The position numbers and the translations under genes were made by a program. The notes under the pieces were generated by a model. The model was not told the DNA's origin. It saw nothing but the letters and a program-made list of their open reading frames with translations, and did no database searches. Source: Candidatus Magnetominusculus xianensis (GTDB lineage: Bacteria; Nitrospirota; Thermodesulfovibrionia; Thermodesulfovibrionales; Magnetobacteriaceae). From it: 64,000 nucleotides of DNA. This document shows, piece by piece, positions 17,219-25,898 of the stretch (position 1 is the first letter of the stretch; every line of letters starts with the position of its first letter). Location of the stretch: contig LNQR01000032.1 of the NCBI GenBank assembly GCA_001541255.1, positions 1 through 64,000 of the forward strand, in the 5' to 3' direction.

Positions 17219-18995
17219 TTTTTTCAATAAGGGCATATATAGATTTTAAAATATTTTCTTTTGTATTGTCTTTACATACGTAGTGATTCATGTACGAGTT
17301 GTCTCTCTTTTTTTCCAGTGTGCCATTTAAAAACAGGTCAAGAGCGGCAATAAGACCCTCAGTGCTATCAAAGTAATGGACACGCTTCTTTAGCAGTTCA
17401 AGGACATCCTCTGCGTATGGGTTAATGGGGTCGCTCAATAAAAATATCTCCGTATTCAAATGTATAACCTCAACCAGCGGCTGCGAAGGGAACTCGATAA
17501 CTACAGCACGTGGACTATAAATCTGTAAAAATTCATCTAATTTCATATCATAAACTACCTTTAAGCGCTTTACCTTATTTAAGAGCGTAAAGACTGAGCA
17601 GTTTTCAACTGTTGAATTCATAAATGGTTTTACGTAAGCGTTAATGCCGTCAATAGAATCCAGATAACTAATAATTTCAATTTGTATCCTTGTTAATCTG
17701 TCGGGTGGAGTTCTGACAATCCCTCCTTGCAGCATTGACAGCGTATTAGTTACAGGGAACAGGATATCTATTGCCTGTCTTTTGCGTTTTCTTGGTATTA
17801 TATTTACCTTTCCAAACGGCAGGACATCAATGTTAATTTTTTTTTCAGGATACAGTTTTTTCAAATCATTTTTAGTAAATCCATAGCTGAAAAAATAATC
17901 ACATCTATTGAAGTCAGTATTAAATTGCCATGGAATAAAGGCCTCTCCGAACAGGCACCCATGCTGAGAACCGGCTGTCTTTATATTGACAGACCTCAGA
18001 TATTCGAATATTATTGCCCTTGTGCCGTCCCAGGGGGAACATCCCCATATTCCAAGGCATATTGGATATTGCTTATTAATGCTTCTTAATGCGTCAACAG
18101 TGTTTAAGTACGACACTATGTTCTTGTTAAATGACTCAGTTATATCTTTAATAAAGATATTGGCAAGTGAATCGCCATTGATATTATGCCTGATACCTGC
18201 GGGTATACTATTAATATTCTGGGTTACTTTGATCCCGGTATCCTCAGCAAATTTGTCAGTTATGACGTTATATTTATTAAGACGGCTTTTTATAAACTCA
18301 ATTTCATATAAAGGCTCAGAAAGCAGGATTGTTTTTTTCTTCGCTGAAAACCCCTTGTGCCGCAGTGATGACGATAGTACATATATTAATCTGTTAATCA
18401 TATATAACGGCATCTTCTTTAACCTTCTGAACACTATCGATAGTTCTTTGAAATAGTTTCTCTGCCTGCGCTTAATATTGTGATAAGATATTATCTTAAT
18501 ATCATATCCCCCAAATAATTGAGATAGTTGATTTATAATATACGCCATATCAGTGCTTATACCAGGAAATGTGGCGCTGAAGTCAAAGTTATAAATAATT
18601 ATTTCATTTGGCTCATCAGGTTTATGTAACTCTATGAAGTGTTTTAATGAGATTATAAAGAAGTAATATTCAGCAAAATGATGTTTCCCACTATAGGAGT
18701 AAAGGGCGGAGAAAAAATTCATATCAAGGCCGTATGCCTTATTTATTTCCGCTGAAACTGTATTGTCAAGTGCAAGCAATATCTCATCTATAACCGCAGT
18801 TGTATAATCCATAGCCTTCTTGATTTCATCTTCGTTGAGGAATTTACTCAGACACTGGCATTTAATATTATGGACCTCTTTCAGGTAGACATCGACTGAA
18901 GAGCTGGTAGAGAAAATCATGTGATCATTACAATAATAATTATTATAATAATGATCAGCGTCCCCGATGGTATGCAATACAATAGTAGTAGTCAC
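17211..18995 (-). CDS. Putative GT-B transferase for surface carbohydrate (LIC12162-like)
   Basis: This 594-residue protein has no clear N-terminal domain that I recognise. The middle carries KTAGSQHGCLFGEAFIPW, resembling the QHGG motif of LIC12162-type and CDP-glycerol-type transferases. The C-terminal part (FPVTNTLSMLQGG, NAYVKPF, FLQIYSPRAVVIEFPSQPLVEV) follows the GT-B sugar-nucleotide half. Start is GTG 18995 behind CAGGG. It is translationally coupled to the flippase gene, so it probably builds the glycan that the flippase exports. The specific reaction is unknown. It is richer in A+T than its neighbours, as O-antigen genes often are. Confidence 0.6.
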   Translation of the reverse strand: MTTTIVLHTIGDADHYYNNYYCNDHMIFSTSSSVDVYLKEVHNIKCQCLSKFLNEDEIKKAMDYTTAVIDEILLALDNTVSAEINKAYGLDMNFFSALYSYSGKHHFAEYYFFIISLKHFIELHKPDEPNEIIIYNFDFSATFPGISTDMAYIINQLSQLFGGYDIKIISYHNIKRRQRNYFKELSIVFRRLKKMPLYMINRLIYVLSSSLRHKGFSAKKKTILLSEPLYEIEFIKSRLNKYNVITDKFAEDTGIKVTQNINSIPAGIRHNINGDSLANIFIKDITESFNKNIVSYLNTVDALRSINKQYPICLGIWGCSPWDGTRAIIFEYLRSVNIKTAGSQHGCLFGEAFIPWQFNTDFNRCDYFFSYGFTKNDLKKLYPEKKINIDVLPFGKVNIIPRKRKRQAIDILFPVTNTLSMLQGGIVRTPPDRLTRIQIEIISYLDSIDGINAYVKPFMNSTVENCSVFTLLNKVKRLKVVYDMKLDEFLQIYSPRAVVIEFPSQPLVEVIHLNTEIFLLSDPINPYAEDVLELLKKRVHYFDSTEGLIAALDLFLNGTLEKKRDNSYMNHYVCKDNTKENILKSIYALIEKNE

Positions 18996-19229
18996 TAAAC
19001 CCTGGCTTTTTGAAATAAATCAGAAATATATGCTGAATTTAAGGCGCTATCCATCTGCGAATGTACCGCATAGTGAGTAAATTTGTCAAGCCGTTTTTCA
19101 CTGTTTCCGGCATTTTTGGCCATTTGGCAGCCAATCTTGCAGTAAACATATAATATTATATGTATTTTTGCACATATCTGTATTTCTGCGCCCTGATGCG
19201 AATAGGAGAAACGCAGGGCGCTTCCTAAG

Positions 19230-19251
19230 TAGAGTCTGTCCATAAACTCTA
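19230..19251. repeat. Short inverted repeat upstream of a transposase remnant
   Basis: TAGAGT at 19230-19235 pairs with ACTCTA at 19246-19251 around a ten-base loop. It lies 60 bases upstream of the transposase remnant and may mark the old end of that insertion sequence. The rest of 18996-19313 shows no convincing gene. Confidence 0.3.
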
Positions 19252-19313
19252 ACTACTCAATAAATAAGGGCAAATGGTATAATTGCAGAGAAATCAAGAA
19301 ACAGGAGGGGAGA

Positions 19314-19480
19314 ATGAATCTATTGAACGATTAGAAACTGCAATTTGAGAAAGGCTTATGGGCATTGAGTCCTGAACTGGCGCTAATAGATACAATACTG
19401 AACGAGCATTCTGAGATAATAGATACTTTCAGTTTCAGATAAGGCAGACCTAAGACAACTGACCGCACAGGCATTTGAAA
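19314..19480 (+). pseudogene. Decayed transposase N-terminal fragment
   Basis: Behind a strong CAGGAGGGG ribosome site, an ATG at 19314 starts a frame reading MNLLND, stop, then KLQFEKGLWALSPELALIDT and ILNEHSEIIDTF, stop, GRPKTTDRTGI, stop. The phrases resemble the N-terminus of IS transposases that begin with a loading segment before GRPxxP. Three in-frame stops and the missing catalytic domain show it is dead. It accounts for part of the 563-base gap between the minus-strand sugar genes and yajQ. Confidence 0.6.
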
Positions 19481-19558
19481 ACGTACTGGTAAAAAATTAG
19501 TAAGATAATGCGAAATATGCTATAATACCATTTAAAATCGTTTACGGAGGACTACTCA

Positions 19559-20056
19559 ATGGCCGACGAACATTCTTTTGACATTGGCTGTCAGGTTGAT
19601 ATGCAGGAAGTTACCAATGCTGTTAACCAAAGCATGAAAGAGATTGCCCAGCGCTTTGACTTCAAAGGCAGTAAGAGCAGCATTGAAATCGACAAGGGTA
19701 ATAACACCATCCTCGTCACCTCAGATGACGAATTCAAGCTGAAAAATGTCCTTGATATCCTTCAGGGCAAACTTGTAAAACGCGAGGTATCCCTTAAGGC
19801 CCTCTCATACGGCAAGGTCGAACCAGCCGCCGCAAGCACAGTAAGGCAAAAGATTACCCTCCAGCAGGGCGTTCCCATTGACAAGGCTAAGGAAATCGTA
19901 AAAATCATCAAAGATATGAAGCTCAAGGTGTCCTCTGAAATTCAGGGTGACTCCGTCAGGGTCAGAGGCAAAAAACTCGACGACCTTCAACTCATCATCG
20001 AAAAAATTAAAGGACAGGACTTTGACATACACCTACAATTTACTAATTACAGATAA
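19559..20056 (+). CDS. yajQ: YajQ family nucleotide-binding protein
   Basis: The 165-residue protein is a full-length YajQ: SFDIGCQVDMQEVTNAVNQ at the start, RFDFKGSKSSIE, VKREVSLKALSYG, RQKITLQQG and a final FDIHLQFTNYR. YajQ proteins bind nucleotides, and some bind cyclic di-GMP and act as transcription co-regulators. The start is fixed by ACGGAGG nine bases before the ATG, and a TATAAT box lies at 19521-19526. The next gene follows after 23 bases with its own AAGGAGG site. Confidence 0.95.
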   Translation: MADEHSFDIGCQVDMQEVTNAVNQSMKEIAQRFDFKGSKSSIEIDKGNNTILVTSDDEFKLKNVLDILQGKLVKREVSLKALSYGKVEPAAASTVRQKITLQQGVPIDKAKEIVKIIKDMKLKVSSEIQGDSVRVRGKKLDDLQLIIEKIKGQDFDIHLQFTNYR

Positions 20057-20079
20057 ACAATTCAAGGAGGAGTTTTTTT

Positions 20080-20487
20080 ATGGCATCGGGATTTAATGAA
20101 CTTATAGATGCAACAATGAATTTCGTAAAAGAGCGTTTCGGTCAGCCAAGCTATGAGGGTGTTAATATCTTCTGGGACTACCTGTCGCTGCTTCAAAACA
20201 AGGGCTTGGCCATGGGCAATGACTTTACTGAGTTTTCAGCCCGCATTCTTGATGCAATGATTGACTATCAAAAGGCCGCCGCCTCAACCTCCGACATGGA
20301 GAATAAACTCATCGAAATCACCCAGGTTATGCTCGATTTCATTAAAGACTCTAAGGGCACGGGAAACTGGAATGATTTTCTAAGTCAACTGACAGATAAA
20401 CAAATCGAACTCAGCGAAGAGTACACTCAGTACATTAAGCGGGTAATTGAGGCAGTGCATACCATGTATTCATATCACATATGGTAG
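20080..20487 (+). CDS. Conserved hypothetical helical protein
   Basis: A 135-residue soluble protein with an excellent CAAGGAGG ribosome site. It is predicted all-helical from its composition (FNELIDATMNFVKERFG, ARILDAMIDYQKAAAS, ENKLIEITQVMLDFIKDS), with aromatic residues at the end (MYSYHIW). I recognise no family, signal peptide or membrane segment. It lies between yajQ and a phosphatase gene in the same direction and may be co-transcribed with them. No function can be assigned. Confidence 0.75.
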   Translation: MASGFNELIDATMNFVKERFGQPSYEGVNIFWDYLSLLQNKGLAMGNDFTEFSARILDAMIDYQKAAASTSDMENKLIEITQVMLDFIKDSKGTGNWNDFLSQLTDKQIELSEEYTQYIKRVIEAVHTMYSYHIW

Positions 20488-20536
20488 GGGCTTTTTAACA
20501 GGCCGCCATTAATTTTACATCTAAAAAAGGTGAGGC

Positions 20537-21340
20537 GTGACAATTGATGACCTGAGAAACATAGGGCAAGAGCTTCTTTCGGTAATCCCACGCTATCGTT
20601 TCGCCGAAAACGCGCGCACGGGGCTTCGTACCGGGGCTGCAGGGGATACGACATTCCCGCTGGATGAGGCTGCTGAAAATATCATTGTCTCCCGTATCAA
20701 ATCCCTGGGGGAGCCATTAAGCATCGTCTCAGAGGAGTGCGGTATTGAAGACGAAGACAGCTCAAGTCTCAGAGTAATCATCGACCCCATAGACGGCAGT
20801 AAAAATGCAATAAATGGTCTGCCTATGTTTTGTACTTCAATTGCAGTTGCAAGCGGTACAACTCTTGATGACGTATACATGGGATATATTGTCAATCTCA
20901 TAAGCGGAGATGAGTTCTGGGCAGTCAAAGGCTGCGGTGCCTGTTATTTTAATGGCAATAAAACACATACTAAAACAGACGACAATATCGAGATAGTGCT
21001 TTATGAATCTCAGAGGCCCTCAGAAGAGCTGCCCCGCATGAACCGCCTGTTTTCTTACACCGTAAGGACACGCTGCCTGGGGGCAACCGCCCTCAATCTC
21101 GCACATGTGGCCGCCGGGTCTGTCAGCCTGTTTGTCACACTATCGAAATCGCGTAGCTTTGATTTTGCCGCAGGATATTTAATCGTAAAAGAGGCCGGGG
21201 GCATATGTACCGACGCAGAGGGCCGCAACATCAGCACCATCCACACCGGACTGGGAAAGATAAACACTATACTGGCGTCAGCGAACGCTCACATTCACGC
21301 AAGAGCCCTCGACGCCCTCATTAATTCACATTACAGATGA
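20537..21340 (+). CDS. Inositol monophosphatase family protein
   Basis: The metal-binding motif DPIDGSKNAINGLPMF with the preceding SEECGIEDED places this 267-residue protein in the inositol monophosphatase/FBPase IV superfamily. The second motif, DFAAGYLIVKEAGG, is present. It hydrolyses a phosphate monoester using Mg2+; likely substrates are myo-inositol phosphate or fructose bisphosphate, which cannot be separated here. The start is GTG 20537 behind AAGGTGAG. The next gene follows after eight bases. Confidence 0.88.
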   Translation: MTIDDLRNIGQELLSVIPRYRFAENARTGLRTGAAGDTTFPLDEAAENIIVSRIKSLGEPLSIVSEECGIEDEDSSSLRVIIDPIDGSKNAINGLPMFCTSIAVASGTTLDDVYMGYIVNLISGDEFWAVKGCGACYFNGNKTHTKTDDNIEIVLYESQRPSEELPRMNRLFSYTVRTRCLGATALNLAHVAAGSVSLFVTLSKSRSFDFAAGYLIVKEAGGICTDAEGRNISTIHTGLGKINTILASANAHIHARALDALINSHYR

Positions 21341-21348
21341 GATAAATA

Positions 21349-24063
21349 ATGACAAAAAAAATGAAAGAAACGCCACAAAACTCAAGCTCAATATTCAACC
21401 GATTTGCCGAATCGGCAAGGAAGAACTCCGCAAAAAAGGCATTTATATATTGCAGCTCAGGCGAGAAATCAACCAGCCCCGCCCCAGAGTGCCAGACATA
21501 CACATATGCAGACATCCTCGACAGGGCAACCGCCATCGCAGGTCTGCTGAAAGACATTGGAACAACAAGCGGCTCAAGGGCAGCGATATGTGCTGAAAAC
21601 TCACCAAAGTGGTGCGCATCATATCTTGCGGTAACGGCAGCGGGCGGTGTTTCAGTCCCAATGGACTCAGAACTTGGCGCGGGGGAAATCAGAAATCTGC
21701 TTATTAACTCCGGCGCTTCTGTCATATTCACAAGCCGCCACACGAATGACAAGGTACGCGGCGCGTGTGAGGGCTTGGCAGTCCATCAAATATTATTAGA
21801 TTCCGGTGAGTTTAATGATATTTGGGAAAACGCTAAGACCGGCGCCGCTGCCCCAGAAGTTCTATCGATGCCCAATGATACTGCATCAATAATCTACACC
21901 TCCGGCACAACGTCAACCCCCAAGGGGGTCATTCTGACGCATAAAAATTTCCTCTCTGACGCTGCCGCAGTAATCGAAACGGGGCTGATAACCCCCTCAG
22001 ACAACGTACTTTCCGTACTCCCGCTCCATCACACTTATCCCTTTATGTGTACATTTTTAGTGCCCTTATTTGTCGGGGCGACAATCACATATCCACCCAG
22101 CCTTAAGGGACAGGAATTAATAAGCACAATTCGTACGCAGTCTGTTACTATCTTAATCGGTATTCCACGTCTGTTAGAGATGTTCCTGGCCGCCATAGAC
22201 AACAAGATTGCCGCAAAACCTGAGACAGCACGCCGTGTCATCAATGCACTGAACACTGTATCGCACACGCTCAGACGAACGCTTGATATAAACGCCGGAA
22301 GGTATCTCTTTAAGGCCGTGCAGGAGGCATTTGGAGGGCAGTTCAGGTTTATCTCATCAGGAGGCGCGCGCCTCAAACCAGATGTGATGACGCGCCTTGA
22401 GTCCTATGGATTCACTGTCGTTGAGGGCTATGGGTTGACTGAGACATCCCCTGTAGTAACGTTTAATCCTCTTGGAAAACGAAGACCCGGCTCTGCCGGT
22501 GTGCCGCTTAAGGGGGTAGAGATAAGTGCCCCGCGAAAAACCGGTAACACTCCACCGCCAGAGGGTGAAATCCTGATTAAAGGGCCGATGGTAACAACAG
22601 GGTACTTAAACATGCCCGATGAGACCGAAAAGGCCTTTGGTGCAGACTCAACGGCAGTCGGTTGGTTTCACAGCGGTGACCTCGGCTATATAGACGAGGA
22701 TGGCTACCTGTTTATAACCGGCAGGTCTAAAGAGGTAATCGTCCTAAGCTCGGGGAAAAACGTCTATCCCGAAGATGTTGAACAGGCATACTCTGCCATA
22801 CCATTAATAAAAGAGATGTGCGTCCATGCAAGTGGCCCTGACACAGATGCAGTCAGGGCAATTATCGTCCCCGACATGGATTACGCAAAAAGAATGAACA
22901 TAGCCACTGTTGAAAATGCCCTCAGATGGGAAATAAATAAAATATCCACAGAGCTGCCGCCCTATATGAGGATAAAAGGCTTTGTGATTCACTCAGAACC
23001 ACTGCCCCGGACCAGACTAGGCAAGATAAAGAGGTTTCAGCTAAAGGCCATTGCATCTGCCGCCCCCGAAGAAGGCAGCAATACGCCAGAGGGGCAGCCT
23101 GTCACAGAACCATACGCCGCCGCAGTTATCTCAATACTAAAGAATCTCATGGAACTGAATCGTAATATCTCAATTGAAGAGAATCTTGAGCTTGACCTCG
23201 GCATTGATTCACTGAAGCGTCTGGAGCTGCTTGGTGCGATTGAAGAACACTTCAAGGCGCGGCTTCCCGATGGTTTCGGGCAGGCAATTCACACCGTTAA
23301 GGAATTGTCTGATGGGGTGAGGGAGTTTTACGAAAGGGCGGGCTCTAATACAGGCACAGCCATCCTAACAAACGAGGCACAGAGCGGGTTTAAGGAGATG
23401 TTTAGCACCCCGCCCGATGCACATGACCTGCAAAAAATAGGCATTCGTAATTCACTGCCTGAGAGATTAATCACACGGGCTGTACTGTGGCTGATAAGAC
23501 AGTGTATCAGGAGGTTTTACAGGGGGCAGCTCATAGGGATTGAAAACCTTACAGCACCGCCCTATATTATTAGCCCAAACCACACGAGTTATCTTGATGC
23601 CTTTATAGTGGCGGCACTTCTGCCCTGGGCAGTGTTTAAAAATTTATATTTTCAGGGGGCTGAGGACATATTCAGGAGCGCTCTGGCAAAGCTATTTGCA
23701 CGTCTTGGGCATGTGATTCCGATTGACCCTAATGTGAATCTTGAAAAGGCGATGACGATGTCGGCATACCTATTGAGACAGGGGTTGTCACTGTGTATAT
23801 TCCCAGAGGGTGGGCGTTCGGTTGACGGCACACTTCAGGTGTTTAAGAAGGGTGTTGGAATACTATCAAAGGAGTGCGGGGTACCGGTAATCCCTGCACG
23901 AATAGACGGTGCATATGAGGCACTGCCGCGCGGGGCATTCCTGCCAAAACCCGCCTGCATAACCCTGAACTTAGGCAAACCAATACCCCCCGCCAGCGGC
24001 ACGTATCAATCTATAACCGAAGAGGTGAAGGCAAGGATTGCAGAAATGGGGAGGAATGATTAG
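21349..24063 (+). CDS. Fusion of AMP-dependent acyl ligase, acyl carrier domain and PlsC acyltransferase
   Basis: Three domains are visible in 904 residues. The first is an adenylate-forming ligase with YTSGTTSTPKGVILTHKN near residue 185, EGYGLTETSPVV, and the C-terminal catalytic Lys segment RTRLGKIKRF. Next comes a short acyl carrier domain with the phosphopantetheine Ser in LGIDSLKRLELLG near residue 618. The third is a PlsC-type acyltransferase with NHTSYLD near 744 (HxxxxD) and FPEGGRS. The protein could activate a fatty acid, hold it on its own carrier and pass it to a glycerophospholipid. E. coli Aas joins the same activities in the opposite order and without an internal carrier. Confidence 0.9.
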   Translation: MTKKMKETPQNSSSIFNRFAESARKNSAKKAFIYCSSGEKSTSPAPECQTYTYADILDRATAIAGLLKDIGTTSGSRAAICAENSPKWCASYLAVTAAGGVSVPMDSELGAGEIRNLLINSGASVIFTSRHTNDKVRGACEGLAVHQILLDSGEFNDIWENAKTGAAAPEVLSMPNDTASIIYTSGTTSTPKGVILTHKNFLSDAAAVIETGLITPSDNVLSVLPLHHTYPFMCTFLVPLFVGATITYPPSLKGQELISTIRTQSVTILIGIPRLLEMFLAAIDNKIAAKPETARRVINALNTVSHTLRRTLDINAGRYLFKAVQEAFGGQFRFISSGGARLKPDVMTRLESYGFTVVEGYGLTETSPVVTFNPLGKRRPGSAGVPLKGVEISAPRKTGNTPPPEGEILIKGPMVTTGYLNMPDETEKAFGADSTAVGWFHSGDLGYIDEDGYLFITGRSKEVIVLSSGKNVYPEDVEQAYSAIPLIKEMCVHASGPDTDAVRAIIVPDMDYAKRMNIATVENALRWEINKISTELPPYMRIKGFVIHSEPLPRTRLGKIKRFQLKAIASAAPEEGSNTPEGQPVTEPYAAAVISILKNLMELNRNISIEENLELDLGIDSLKRLELLGAIEEHFKARLPDGFGQAIHTVKELSDGVREFYERAGSNTGTAILTNEAQSGFKEMFSTPPDAHDLQKIGIRNSLPERLITRAVLWLIRQCIRRFYRGQLIGIENLTAPPYIISPNHTSYLDAFIVAALLPWAVFKNLYFQGAEDIFRSALAKLFARLGHVIPIDPNVNLEKAMTMSAYLLRQGLSLCIFPEGGRSVDGTLQVFKKGVGILSKECGVPVIPARIDGAYEALPRGAFLPKPACITLNLGKPIPPASGTYQSITEEVKARIAEMGRND

Positions 24064-24082
24064 AGAGCCCCTGTGATCGGAG

Positions 24083-24553
24083 TTAAACCTTTATCTCATG
24101 TTTCTTAAGCATAATTGAAAGCTTACCATTTTTTCTATACAATTCGTTCTTCAACCGATCTCTTTCTGCAGAAACTATCTTAGGTCTTCTAAGTTTTGAT
24201 GCGACGATATATGCACTTACCGACTTTGAATCAATATAAAACTTATTAATGCTACACTTATTCAGTGTCATTAGAATTTGCTCTATAGCATATGGTACAC
24301 CTCTTTTTTTTCCTTTTAACTCAACAAAATAAAGTGTGTCATCATCGCAATCTATAAATAAAAAATCGCATTTAGCTTGTTCATTTTTTATTATACAATC
24401 GTCAATCTCAATTACCATAAACTTTTTTTTAGAAGCATTATTAACAATGAACTCCATGTTATTAGCTTCTACATAGAAACTCTCATCATTGCCGTTACAT
24501 AAAATACAGTGCTCATAGCCTGGATATTCATTTTTGAATATTTCACAAATCAT
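24083..24553 (-). CDS. Small protein with a PD-(D/E)XK-like nuclease pattern
   Basis: The 156-residue protein contains KCDFLFIDCDDDTLYFVELK followed by GKKRGVPYAIEQILMTL. The spaced Asp, the ELK motif and the Gln in the following helix match the PD-(D/E)XK nuclease core. The C-terminus is strongly basic, suited to nucleic-acid binding. It starts four bases after the ATPase gene and must be co-transcribed with it. I know no named family with exactly this pair. A nuclease role is inference from motif spacing. Confidence 0.6.
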   Translation of the reverse strand: MICEIFKNEYPGYEHCILCNGNDESFYVEANNMEFIVNNASKKKFMVIEIDDCIIKNEQAKCDFLFIDCDDDTLYFVELKGKKRGVPYAIEQILMTLNKCSINKFYIDSKSVSAYIVASKLRRPKIVSAERDRLKNELYRKNGKLSIMLKKHEIKV

Positions 24554-24557
24554 CGTA

Positions 24558-25874
24558 TTATTTTATATCAAATAGTTTCTCGTAAACATCTTCTATGTCA
24601 TCGGAGGCCTTATCGATTGCCTCTGCCTTAATAAAATTCAGTTCCCTGTCTACTATATCGATACATTCCCCACCTTCCAGTTCATACACATCCATCTTAT
24701 CTATATCTATCCACAAACTTTTATCGACAATCTTAGTTACTTCATTCTCTATACTGATTTTCTTGGCAACATTGTTTGCATGTATCAGATTGTTAAAGCT
24801 CGTCAGAATATATGGGCTGTGGGTGGTTATTATCATCTGGCCTTGGGTGGCGTTCATAACGTAACTTATCAATTCGACCAAATCCCGTTGGGCTATAGGA
24901 TATAGATGTGCTTCAGGTTCTTCTACAATGAATAAAACTTTCTGCTTATTGTATTGATCATCGTACAATATTTTATTTAGTGTTAACAATATCCAAAGAC
25001 ATTCTTGCTGCCCCGAAGAAGCAAATTGCATCTTTACAAACTTATTTCTATTTATATACAATCTTTCTTCGTACGTTTCCCTATCCCTTACCTTTTCATA
25101 CACATAATCACCTTTTAAAATAGTTTTAATATACTTGCTTGCATAACTATGGCAAGATGTTCTTTCTGTGTTTTGTTCCATATCTTTTAAGTAGAAAATT
25201 CTATAGTTTCTGATCCTTTCAATGAAATTACCAGTCAATAAGTCTTTGTACTCAATATTTTCTTTACTCATCTGATCTGCGAACACCGTTGCCATAGCTC
25301 GACCAGCCGGAATATAGATAGCAGAGGTATCATCTTTAAACAAGTTGTTTAAGTTTCCTTTCAATTCCCTGAAGCATCTTTCCTTCCGTTCACTAATTAT
25401 ATTGATATCCACATCCGATGACAAACCGGTTATCGCTTCATTGATACTCCTTATGTTATTAGAACAGGAATAAAAAGGCTGTTTATAACTATTAGTCAAT
25501 GCATCGGTCATATCGATATTAAGTGGGGTTTTGGTTGAACTTGAACTTAGCGATATAGATTTATCCTCGTCGTATTCATACTTAACTGATAAGCCTTTCA
25601 TAGAATATGTAGAACCATAGATTCGAAGAAACTTATGTCTGATGACACTTAGTAATCCATTATTTAAATATGTAAAATTTACCTGGACAGGTGAATTCTC
25701 TATCTCTTCCCTAAAATACCTATACATCTCATCCTTAATTGTCCTAAAGAAATAAATCAACTTGCTCACGGTACTCTTACCGGTGGCCTGCTGGCCAATC
25801 AGGACAAGGTAATCCTTTATGTCCATTTTTAGGTCTTTTATTGGTCCGAAGTTCTTGATGTGTATCTTATGCAC
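24558..25874 (-). CDS. AAA family (ABC/SMC-like) ATPase
   Basis: The 438-residue protein starts MHKIHIKNFGPIKDLKMDIK and has Walker A GQQATGKSTVSK at about residue 28. The signature-like FASSGQQECLWILLTLNK lies near 288, Walker B is VLFIVEEPEAHLYP, and the H-loop is TTHSPYIL. The single-chain head without a long coiled coil is that of OLD-type and AAA_15/AAA_21 ATPases, often found in phage defence and toxin modules. With the nuclease-like gene four bases downstream it forms a compact two-gene unit set against the flanking genes' direction and richer in A+T. Confidence 0.85.
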   Translation of the reverse strand: MHKIHIKNFGPIKDLKMDIKDYLVLIGQQATGKSTVSKLIYFFRTIKDEMYRYFREEIENSPVQVNFTYLNNGLLSVIRHKFLRIYGSTYSMKGLSVKYEYDEDKSISLSSSSTKTPLNIDMTDALTNSYKQPFYSCSNNIRSINEAITGLSSDVDINIISERKERCFRELKGNLNNLFKDDTSAIYIPAGRAMATVFADQMSKENIEYKDLLTGNFIERIRNYRIFYLKDMEQNTERTSCHSYASKYIKTILKGDYVYEKVRDRETYEERLYINRNKFVKMQFASSGQQECLWILLTLNKILYDDQYNKQKVLFIVEEPEAHLYPIAQRDLVELISYVMNATQGQMIITTHSPYILTSFNNLIHANNVAKKISIENEVTKIVDKSLWIDIDKMDVYELEGGECIDIVDRELNFIKAEAIDKASDDIEDVYEKLFDIK

Positions 25875-25898
25875 TGTCGGTTCCCTGCCCGGCGTCCA

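Noticed and set aside
18995..19243. An 82-codon open frame on the minus strand upstream of the GT-B gene
   Set aside because: It begins inside the insertion-sequence relic, has no ribosome site and no recognisable sequence.
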